Shown: piece by piece, positions 1-6,006 of the stretch
Layout of the letters: the number at the start of each line of letters is the position of its first letter
Position numbering within the stretch: the stretch's first letter is position 1
Assembly (NCBI GenBank): GCA_900544865.1
Contig: UQXA01000036.1
Span: forward strand, 1 to 23,209
Reading direction: 5' to 3'
DNA from: an uncultured Collinsella sp.
GTDB taxonomy: Bacteria > Actinomycetota > Coriobacteriia > Coriobacteriales > Coriobacteriaceae
Length of the DNA: 23,209 nucleotides
Translations under genes and position numbers: made by a program
The notes under the pieces: generated by a model
Databases searched by the model: none
What the model saw: the letters and a program-made list of their open reading frames with translations, nothing else
Told to the model about the DNA's origin: nothing

Positions 1-172
1 TGATCCGGTCCGACCGGGCCGCGCGGCAAGGAGATATATTGCCAGACCGGAGGGGTCCCGGGGGCGGGAATCTGGGCGTACACATTTCCTACACATTTTA
101 ATACTCAGCTTACGTTTGCCGGCCGTTCTCCACCACTCGCCGAGGGTCTCTTTATAGTGAAGCGTCATATGG

Positions 173-1573
173 CTAAAGCTGATAGGCTCCCTTAGCCAAG
201 GCACAGCCGGCATCGAGCAACTCATCGCGCTCCTCCACCGAGAACCCCTCGGCGTATACACGAACCACCGGTTCGGTCCCGCTGGGGCGGATCAGCAGCC
301 AGGTGTCATCCTCGAATGGCAAACGTAAACCATCCATATGGCTTACAGTCTGCGGCGCCTTGCCGCAAATCGATTTGGGATTCATGCCAGGAAGCAGTGT
401 TCGCAGCGATTCGGCGTCTTCGGCCTCAAGGCGCAAATCGCGACGCCCGTAGCTCGTCTTACCAAAACTGGCCTCGAGCTGATCGACCAAAACGCCCAAG
501 GGCGCGCCCGTCTTTGCCATAAGCTCACACAGAATCAGACAAGCAAGGATTCCATCGCGCTCGGGCATATGCGCGGCGATGCCGATGCCGCCGGCCTCCT
601 CGCCTCCCATGAGGACGCCGCCCTTCTTCATCTCTGCAGCTATATATTTGAAACCGACCGGCTTAACGGTCACGCGACAGCCAAGCGCCTCAGCAATGCG
701 GCGTACGAGTGTCGAGCACGAGAGATTGACGACGACACGCCCCTCCAAATTGCGGAATTGAACGAGGTCGCCCAAAACAAGCGCCATGATTTGATGCGGA
801 TGTATATATCTACCGCGTTCGTCGACCGCGCCAATACGATCGGCATCGCCGTCGGTCACCAGGCCCGCGCACGCCCCGTCCTCGACAACTGCACGCTCGC
901 AAGCGTCCACCCATGGCTCAACAGGGTCGGGGCAAATGTCCTCTTGATCGGACGACTCTCCGGCATGAATCTCGTGCACCTCGACGCCTAGCTCCCGCAG
1001 CAGGTCGGCAAGATATCCCTGGGCCGCGCCGCCCATGGGGTCAACCACCACACGCAGGTGAGCGGCTCGAATGGCCTCGGCATCGACAAACGACGCCACC
1101 GCCTGCATATAGTCAGGAATAATATCCGCGGTGCGATAGCTTTCCTCGATCCCCATCGGCTCGGGGGCCATGGTCTCTTCAAGCTCTTCGATGACATCCT
1201 GATTGGCCGTCGAGCCATCTCCCATGCGTAGTTTAAGGCACAGATACCCCTGCGGATGATGGGACCCCGTCACCATGAGCGCACCGCAGGCCTCGCCGTC
1301 ATACGCCGCCGCCCACGTAAGGGCGGGGGTCGGGACAGGCCGAGATGCGAGTACTGCGTCCAATCCGTGAGCCGCAAGCACGCCTGCCGCAAGCTCAGCG
1401 AACTCGCGCGCCTGCGGCCGGGTGTCGAACCCTATATAGACTGTTTTGCCGGGATTGGTCTTTTGCCACAACTCGCCGACGGCATCGGCAATGCGGGCAA
1501 CGTTGTCGGCGGTAAAGTCGTCGTCGACGCGGGCGCGCCAACCGTCAGTTCCAAAATGAATTATCGCGCACAC
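173..1573 (-). CDS. Alpha-D-phosphohexomutase (phosphoglucomutase/phosphomannomutase family)
   Basis: Cytoplasmic enzyme that moves a phosphate between the C1 and C6 positions of a hexose phosphate, feeding nucleotide-sugar synthesis or glycogen metabolism. The 466-residue product begins with the family opening FGTDGWRAR. It carries the catalytic serine loop as TGSHHP (usually TASHNP), the metal-binding loop DGDADR, the sugar-binding loop GGEEAGG and the C-terminal phosphate-binding loop RPSGTEP, so all four family signatures are intact. I chose the GTG start at 1573 because GAGGTG lies 7 bases upstream; the open frame extends to 1657, but those extra codons have no family character and no SD. 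It is separated from the methyltransferase gene upstream by a terminator, so it is probably transcribed alone. Substrate preference (glucose, mannose or glucosamine phosphate) cannot be decided from the motifs. Confidence 0.93.
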   Translation of the reverse strand: MCAIIHFGTDGWRARVDDDFTADNVARIADAVGELWQKTNPGKTVYIGFDTRPQAREFAELAAGVLAAHGLDAVLASRPVPTPALTWAAAYDGEACGALMVTGSHHPQGYLCLKLRMGDGSTANQDVIEELEETMAPEPMGIEESYRTADIIPDYMQAVASFVDAEAIRAAHLRVVVDPMGGAAQGYLADLLRELGVEVHEIHAGESSDQEDICPDPVEPWVDACERAVVEDGACAGLVTDGDADRIGAVDERGRYIHPHQIMALVLGDLVQFRNLEGRVVVNLSCSTLVRRIAEALGCRVTVKPVGFKYIAAEMKKGGVLMGGEEAGGIGIAAHMPERDGILACLILCELMAKTGAPLGVLVDQLEASFGKTSYGRRDLRLEAEDAESLRTLLPGMNPKSICGKAPQTVSHMDGLRLPFEDDTWLLIRPSGTEPVVRVYAEGFSVEERDELLDAGCALAKGAYQL

Positions 1574-1696
1574 GCGCAGACACCTCACAGTGTTTGAATC
1601 ATGGTACGCATGGGGTATACCCGCAACGCTCGCCCAGCAACCTGCCAAAACCGGCATTCACTATTTGGGCAAATGCTACCGACGATGTGCAAGCAA

Positions 1697-1723
1697 AAAA
1701 ACCGCCCCGTATGGAGCGGTTTT
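1697..1723 (-). terminator. Intrinsic terminator of the methyltransferase unit
   Basis: Read on the minus strand, AAAACCGCTCC and GGGGCGGTTTT form an 11-bp stem (one G-T pair) around an ATAC loop. A run of seven T residues is partly inside the 3' arm. It begins 6 bases behind the stop codon of the homocysteine methyltransferase gene and precedes the phosphohexomutase gene. Confidence 0.85.
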
Positions 1724-1728
1724 GACCT

Positions 1729-2622
1729 TTATATATCGAGCGCCTCGGCCATCGCCGCCGTGGTGATCGCCGTGGTTCCACAGCAACTGCCCACCATTGC
1801 GGCACCGGCATGCCTCCATTCGATGCAAGCACGCGCGAAGGCTTCGGGGTTCTCGCGCCACACAGGACCATCCTGTGTTTGGACCGGATCACCCACGTTG
1901 GGGCGTACCGTGACGGGCGTAGTCGCCGATGCAACCATCCTGGGCACCGCCACGTTCGCGGCCGCAAGTGAACAGCAGTTAACGCCAACCGAGTTTGCGC
2001 CGTGCTTTTCGGCGTACAAAACAGCAGCCTCGATGTTGAGGCCATCGCCTAGCAGGTCGCCTTTATCGTCAACGACAAAACTTACCAAAACAGGCATGCC
2101 GTCGGCGGCATCCTGGGCGCCGGCAAGCATGGGCTGCAAATTACGGATAGACGTCACCGTCTCGATCAGCAGACCGTCAACACCAGCATTGAGCAGGGCG
2201 TATGCCTGCTCTCGCGAAATGCCTCGGATTTCTCGATACTCGGCAGAGTCCTCGGCAAACCACTCAATACCGATCGGGCCCATCGAGCCCAGCAGCAGCT
2301 GAGGGTGCGCCTGGCGGGCATCGTCGACGGCCCCGCGATTGACCTCCGCCACGGACGGCGCAATCTGGTCGTGCTTGAGGGCATAGCTCGATGCCTGAAA
2401 GGTGTTGGTAATGAGCACCTGCGCGCCGGCGGCGACATACAAGCGATGGATACGAGAAACGGTCTGCGGCTCTGCCAGATTCCAAAACGCCGGTGGAATG
2501 TCGGCGGCATCATACTCACTCAACAGAACACTGCCCATGGGGCCCTGCGCCAACAAGGTCTCGCTCGACAAGCGGCGCGTAAGTTCCTCGGCACCAAAGC
2601 GGTTGTAATAACTCGTATCCAT
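1729..2622 (-). CDS. Homocysteine S-methyltransferase family protein
   Basis: Zinc-dependent enzyme expected to transfer a methyl group to homocysteine to form methionine, with S-methylmethionine, S-adenosylmethionine or a similar donor. The 297-residue product is a single homocysteine-binding barrel without folate or cobalamin modules, so it resembles MmuM/YagD rather than full MetH. The thiolate zinc ligands are visible as NCC (Cys216/217) and GSCCGT (Cys280/281). The early segment GPMGSVL matches the family's DGgmGT..l opening, and LITNTFQAS matches its iTNTY/F motif. The ATG at 2622 has only a weak SD. It starts 10 bases after the stop of the DtxR-type regulator, so the two genes are almost certainly one transcript. 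The methyl donor cannot be inferred. Confidence 0.9.
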   Translation of the reverse strand: MDTSYYNRFGAEELTRRLSSETLLAQGPMGSVLLSEYDAADIPPAFWNLAEPQTVSRIHRLYVAAGAQVLITNTFQASSYALKHDQIAPSVAEVNRGAVDDARQAHPQLLLGSMGPIGIEWFAEDSAEYREIRGISREQAYALLNAGVDGLLIETVTSIRNLQPMLAGAQDAADGMPVLVSFVVDDKGDLLGDGLNIEAAVLYAEKHGANSVGVNCCSLAAANVAVPRMVASATTPVTVRPNVGDPVQTQDGPVWRENPEAFARACIEWRHAGAAMVGSCCGTTAITTAAMAEALDI

Positions 2623-2632
2623 ATATATCCCG

Positions 2633-3055
2633 CTATTCCTCGACGCTGATTCCCTGCTTTTCGAGATAGGCGAGCCAGCGGTTCATCGTGTCCTCGGAAA
2701 GCGCATGCTCCATCATGCAGGCCTCGGAATCGGCTCGCTCAAATTCGACACCGAGCTCCTGAACCAAAAACGTGCGGATGAGGCGATGACGGTACCAGAT
2801 AGCCGTACCAACCTCGCGGCCGCGATCGGTCAGGACTACCTTGCCGTAGTGCGATTGCTCGACAAGTTCGGATGCCTTGAGCGCCGAAACCGCTTTATTG
2901 ACCGATGCCTTGGAGACGCCAAGGCGCTGCGCGATGTCGACCGATCGCACGCCGTTGGTTTCCCCCTCTTCGCTTTCAATGCGAACCATGCACTCCAAGT
3001 AGTCTTCGTTCGCCACCGTCAGATGTAGTTCGCGCGAGCTATTTGTCGTATCCAT
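2633..3055 (-). CDS. DtxR/MntR-family metal-dependent transcriptional regulator
   Basis: Metal-sensing repressor. The 140-residue product has an N-terminal winged helix-turn-helix (about residues 15-80, with IAQRLGVSKASVNKAVSAL as the recognition region) and a helical dimerisation and metal-binding domain. It has no C-terminal SH3-like domain, as in MntR. Likely metal ligands are Asp18 and Glu21 (the MntR pattern DYxE), His90, and Cys113-x-x-Glu116-His117 (the DtxR pattern CxxEH). The frame is open to an ATG at 3076, but the ATG at 3055 is preferred: AAGGGA lies upstream, and the candidate -10 box at 3087-3092 would leave almost no leader for the longer form. It is the first gene of a two-gene unit with the homocysteine methyltransferase and is divergent from pepT. 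Autoregulation through the palindrome at 3110-3127 is an inference. Confidence 0.88.
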   Translation of the reverse strand: MDTTNSSRELHLTVANEDYLECMVRIESEEGETNGVRSVDIAQRLGVSKASVNKAVSALKASELVEQSHYGKVVLTDRGREVGTAIWYRHRLIRTFLVQELGVEFERADSEACMMEHALSEDTMNRWLAYLEKQGISVEE

Positions 3056-3086
3056 GATCTTCCGTCCCTTCTGCATTCAATGGCTG

Positions 3087-3092
3087 ATTCTA
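3087..3092 (-). promoter_or_regulatory. Candidate -10 box for the DtxR-type regulator gene
   Basis: The minus strand reads TAGAAT, 31 bases before the chosen ATG at 3055. No good -35 hexamer is present 17 bases upstream; that position (CATACC) is occupied by the palindrome at 3110-3127, as expected for a repressible promoter. Confidence 0.4.
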
Positions 3093-3109
3093 CCCCATCC
3101 AAGCGTCAT

Positions 3110-3127
3110 GGTATGCCGTGGCATACC
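3110..3127. promoter_or_regulatory. Palindromic operator candidate between the regulator gene and pepT
   Basis: GGTATGCC-GT-GGCATACC is a perfect 8-bp inverted repeat with a 2-base centre. One more mismatched and one more matched base extend each arm to 10. It sits in the divergent intergenic region, over the -35 position of the regulator promoter and about 50 bases upstream of the pepT start. Its size and position suit a DtxR-family dimer site, though the sequence is not the known MntR or DtxR consensus. Confidence 0.5.
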
Positions 3128-3175
3128 GTGCTAGAGTTCTTGTTGCACACGACAACCAAGATTGGAGCGGTCTTT

Positions 3176-4423
3176 ATGGAAAACACCACCACGAGCCCCG
3201 ATGTCCTCGAGCGCTTTTTGCGCTACGTCCAGATCAACACGCAGTCCGAGGATGCAAACTGCGACCAGGTACCCTCGAGCGCCGTTCAGTTTGACCTTGC
3301 CAACGTACTGGCTGAAGAACTGCGCGAGCTTGGTGCGGAAGATGCCCACGTGACCGAGCACGCCTATGTCTGCGCGCATATCCCAGCAAGTGCGGGCGCT
3401 GAGGACAAGCCCGCCCTGGGCCTGATCGCCCATCTCGACACCACCGAAGTTGCACCGGGCGCCGGCGTGAAGCCGCACATCGTGCACTACGAAGGCGGCA
3501 ACCTGGTCTGCGGCACGGTTGACGGTAAACCCGTTGCCATGAGTACCGCCAAGCTTCCCGCCCTGAATGACCTCGCGGGTGAGGACCTGGTCTGCAGCGA
3601 CGGCACCACGCTGCTGGGCGCAGACGACAAGGCAGGCGTCGCCGAGATCATGTCGCTTGTCGCGCGTATCGCTCAGGACCCTTCTCTGCCCCATCCCGCA
3701 CTCGGCATTTGCTTCTGCCCTGACGAGGAGATCGGCCACGGAGCCGAGCTGTTGGATATCGATACCTTTGGCTGCAAGTACGCCTACACGGTCGACGGCG
3801 GCCCCATCGGCGAGCTGGAGTGGGAGTGCTTTAACGCCGCCGAGGCGACCGTCCGCTTTGAGGGCCAGTCCATCCACCCGGGCGACGCTAAGGGTCGTAT
3901 GGTCAACGCAGGCAATCTGTTCTGCGACTTCAACGCGTTGCTCCCCTACGTGCAGCGCCCGGAGTATACGGAAGGCTACGAGGGCTTTTATCACCTTGAG
4001 GGTGTATCTGCGACCGTCGATCACGCCACAGCGCGCTATATCGTCCGCGACCATGACGCCGCCAAGTTCCAGCAGAAACTCGACCTTATTGATGCCGCCG
4101 CCTCGATGCTCAACCAGCGTCTGGGTGAGGAGCGTGTGACGGTCGAGATTAAGCAGCAGTATCGAAATATGGCCGAGATCGTTCGTGACTATCCCGAGCT
4201 TATTGATGTTGCCAAGGAAGCCTACCTTGCCTGCGGCGTTGAGCCCCAAGTGCTGCCGATTCGCGGCGGCACCGACGGCGCGCAGCTGTCGTTCCGCGGT
4301 CTGCCCTGCCCCAACCTTTCCACCGGCGGCTATTGCTACCACGGCGTCAACGAGTTCGTCCCGGTCAGTTCGCTCGTCAAGATGACCGATGTGCTCCAGG
4401 AGCTCGTCGCCCGCTTTGCATAA
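3176..4423 (+). CDS. pepT: Peptidase T (tripeptide aminopeptidase)
   Basis: Cytoplasmic zinc aminopeptidase of family M20B that removes the N-terminal residue from tripeptides. At 415 residues it is close to the usual length of about 410. The metal and catalytic residues are in order: HLD (His86, Asp88), GADDKAG (Asp150), PDEEIGHG (Glu184/185), TVDGG (Asp207), and His389 in the C-terminal segment CYHGVNE. The RGGTDGAQLSF segment is also typical of PepT. The open frame begins at 3080, but the ATG at 3176 has GGAG 9 bases upstream and gives the normal N-terminus, so the extra 32 codons are rejected. It is the only plus-strand gene in the window, monocistronic, with its own terminator. The divergent metal regulator and shared palindrome hint at metal control, but this is not shown. 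Confidence 0.96.
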   Translation: MENTTTSPDVLERFLRYVQINTQSEDANCDQVPSSAVQFDLANVLAEELRELGAEDAHVTEHAYVCAHIPASAGAEDKPALGLIAHLDTTEVAPGAGVKPHIVHYEGGNLVCGTVDGKPVAMSTAKLPALNDLAGEDLVCSDGTTLLGADDKAGVAEIMSLVARIAQDPSLPHPALGICFCPDEEIGHGAELLDIDTFGCKYAYTVDGGPIGELEWECFNAAEATVRFEGQSIHPGDAKGRMVNAGNLFCDFNALLPYVQRPEYTEGYEGFYHLEGVSATVDHATARYIVRDHDAAKFQQKLDLIDAAASMLNQRLGEERVTVEIKQQYRNMAEIVRDYPELIDVAKEAYLACGVEPQVLPIRGGTDGAQLSFRGLPCPNLSTGGYCYHGVNEFVPVSSLVKMTDVLQELVARFA

Positions 4424-4450
4424 GCCTGGCTGCACAAGTCCGAAAGACGA

Positions 4451-4488
4451 ATCGCCCCGTCCTCAACCGAGAACGGGGCGATTTTTTT
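4451..4488 (+). terminator. Intrinsic terminator of pepT
   Basis: ATCGCCCCGT and ACGGGGCGAT form a 10-bp stem around a 12-base loop, followed by seven T residues. It starts 27 bases after the pepT stop codon. Confidence 0.93.
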
Positions 4489-4530
4489 GCTGCAATGTGA
4501 ACAGGTTGACGCACGCCAGCCTCTTAACGC

Positions 4531-4577
4531 AAGGAGTGTCCCAAACTGCCGGCACAAAAGGAACGTCCCCAAGTGCC
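4531..4577. repeat. Imperfect tandem motif AAGGA-RYGTCCC next to repeat copy A
   Basis: AAGGAGTGTCCCAAACTGCC (4531-4550) and AAGGAACGTCCCCAAGTGCC (4558-4577) are two related 20-base units 27 bases apart. A third relative lies at 20174-20195, beside the second copy of the large repeat. The function is unknown; the association with both copies suggests it belongs to the same element. Confidence 0.5.
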
Positions 4578-4609
4578 AAGTGTTCCGGCAACGCCGATGT
4601 TTTGGCAAC

Positions 4610-4725
4610 GACAGCGAGCGGGTCGCATTTGAGACAAGGTGACGTGAAGCGAAAGGGCGCTGACCTTCTGGTCGCGCCCTTGAAGTTGAACGTCAGATTG
4701 TCCAAATGCGGCCCGCGCAGCGTCG
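4610..4725 (-). repeat. 116-base palindromic repeat, copy A
   Basis: This stretch is identical to 20259-20374 at 114 of 116 positions, without gaps. It is an imperfect palindrome. The outer arms are GCGGGTCGCATTTG (4618-4631) and CAAATGCGGCCCGC (4703-4716). Inside them GACAA pairs with TTGTC, TGACGT with ACGTCA, AAGGGCGC with GCGCCCTT, and the tip is GACC-TTCT-GGTC. It lies downstream of the LCP gene and 4 bases beyond the TACC-loop hairpin at 4730-4757. The strand is given relative to the LCP transcript. One difference from copy B turns an outer G-C pair into a G-U pair on a plus-strand RNA, or a C-A mismatch on a minus-strand RNA. It is either a structured RNA or a MITE/REP-like element. 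Confidence 0.85.
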
Positions 4726-4729
4726 AGTC

Positions 4730-4757
4730 GTTACGGCGTTTGGTAAAACGCCGTAAC
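4730..4757 (-). terminator. TACC-loop hairpin behind the LCP stop codon
   Basis: Minus-strand arms GTTACGGCGTTT and AAACGCCGTAAC form a perfect 12-bp stem around a TACC tetraloop, 1 base after the stop codon. No T run follows, so it is not a classical intrinsic terminator. The same loop on a different but compensated stem occurs behind prfA at 20379-20405. It may be a 3'-end stabiliser or a terminator acting together with the adjacent palindrome. Confidence 0.6.
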
Positions 4758-4758
4758 T

Positions 4759-5994
4759 CTAGTAGTTAGCTTCGTAGCCGTTGCCGTCGCCGGTGGGCTC
4801 TTCGTAGTAGTCCGAATCGCTTGAATCGCTTGAGTCATCGGAATCGTCAGAGCTGACCGATGAGGTTGCGGTACCGTTTGCGTAATCGTCAGACGTGTTG
4901 TTGTTCAGGTCGCCAATCGTAGAGCTGGAACCATCGGAAAGACCCATGGTGTTGGGACCCTTGGGATCCTTGCCGGCATCGACGCGCTCCATCATTTCCT
5001 TGAGCTCGTCCTCGTAGACAAAGACGTAGCTCACACCGTCGATCATGGTGCTGTCGTCGGCGTACGAGGGCAGGTTGGCCGAGTAGATACCGTCGACATC
5101 CATACCGCGCATGGCGTTGACCGTAGCCACGATATCCTGAACGCTCATATCGGTTACGAGCATATCGGACAGCGAATTAACCAGGCCAAAGATCTTCGTG
5201 GCATCGAAGTTATTGAGAATCTGGTTGGCAAGGGCGCCAAGCACCTGGCGCTGGTGGCGCATGCGCGTGTAATCGCCGTCGGCATAGGTGTAGCGGCAGC
5301 GGGCATAGGTAAGGGCGGTGGCACCGTCCATATGCTGCTGGCCAGCGGTAATCTTAATATCCAGGTGCTCGGGGTCGTCAACATCATCGGTTGCGTTAAT
5401 GTCGATACCGCCAACCGAATCAATCAGCGCCTGCATACCGTCGAAGCTGACCTCGGCATAGTGGGAAATCTGAACACCGCACAGCTCGTTGACCGCCTCG
5501 ACCATGGCCTCGGCGCCGCCAACGGTATGGCAGGCGTTGATCTTCATGGTCTCGCCCTTGTACTCGACCTTGGTGTCGCGCGGAACGGAAATGAGCGTCG
5601 CCTGCTTTTGCGTGGGGTCGATGCGTGCCAGGATAATCGAGTCGGCACGATACGTATCCTCGCCCGGACGGCCGTCGGTGCCAAGAAGCAGCACGTAGAA
5701 CGGATCCTTTGCCTCATCGGTGTCAACCAGAACCCGACGCAGATTGTCGGTAATGACATTGGAATCGCCGAGCTTGCCCATAATGGTGGCAAACCACAGG
5801 CCGGCAGCGGTAGTGGCACTCAGCAGCACGCCAAGCACGACAATGAGCGCGACGTGACGAATCGTGTGGCTACGACGACGTTGACGAGCGCGCTCGGAAT
5901 AGCGAGCCACGTTATCGCGACTGTAGATCTTGGCCTGCGCACCAGTTGAGGGTCTTCGGGCGGTGGTATCCGCGAGGGGCTTTTTATTAAACAT
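4759..5994 (-). CDS. LytR-CpsA-Psr (LCP) family cell-wall glycopolymer ligase
   Basis: Membrane-anchored enzyme of the family that transfers undecaprenyl-linked glycopolymers (teichoic acid, capsule or similar) to peptidoglycan. The 411-residue product has a basic cytoplasmic N-terminus, one membrane segment (about residues 46-70) and an extracellular LCP domain (about 97-260). Conserved residues are visible in LLLGTDGRPGEDTYRADSI, SVPRDT (Arg139, Asp140) and DYTRMRHQRQ (Arg244, Arg246, Arg249). The last 35 residues are a low-complexity Ser/Asp/Glu tail, probably a disordered extracellular extension. I chose the ATG at 5994, with AGG 6 bases upstream; a TTG two codons earlier abuts that SD. 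It follows murA by 12 bases, so the two wall genes form one unit. The transported polymer is unknown. Confidence 0.93.
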   Translation of the reverse strand: MFNKKPLADTTARRPSTGAQAKIYSRDNVARYSERARQRRRSHTIRHVALIVVLGVLLSATTAAGLWFATIMGKLGDSNVITDNLRRVLVDTDEAKDPFYVLLLGTDGRPGEDTYRADSIILARIDPTQKQATLISVPRDTKVEYKGETMKINACHTVGGAEAMVEAVNELCGVQISHYAEVSFDGMQALIDSVGGIDINATDDVDDPEHLDIKITAGQQHMDGATALTYARCRYTYADGDYTRMRHQRQVLGALANQILNNFDATKIFGLVNSLSDMLVTDMSVQDIVATVNAMRGMDVDGIYSANLPSYADDSTMIDGVSYVFVYEDELKEMMERVDAGKDPKGPNTMGLSDGSSSTIGDLNNNTSDDYANGTATSSVSSDDSDDSSDSSDSDYYEEPTGDGNGYEANY

Positions 5995-6006
5995 AGGCAA
6001 CCTGTA

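Noticed and set aside
1..168. Possible gene parts at the left edge: a 56-codon minus-strand frame from an ATG at 168 open to the edge, and a plus-strand frame ending at 101 that contains AAGGAG-N5-TTG at 28-41
   Set aside because: Neither shows a recognisable protein, the minus frame lacks an SD, and the plus frame yields only 20 codons from the TTG; the edge prevents a decision.
1613..1622. GGGTATACCC palindrome upstream of the phosphohexomutase gene
   Set aside because: Only 10 bases and not clearly placed relative to a promoter; a weak TATACC -10 box may overlap it, but support is insufficient.
4463..4705. Open frame of 80 codons (minus) sharing its first 32 codons with the frame at 20172-20354
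   Set aside because: The shared peptide is simply the translation of the palindromic repeat. The frames diverge as soon as the repeat ends, there is no SD, and the RNA fold explains the conservation better than a protein.
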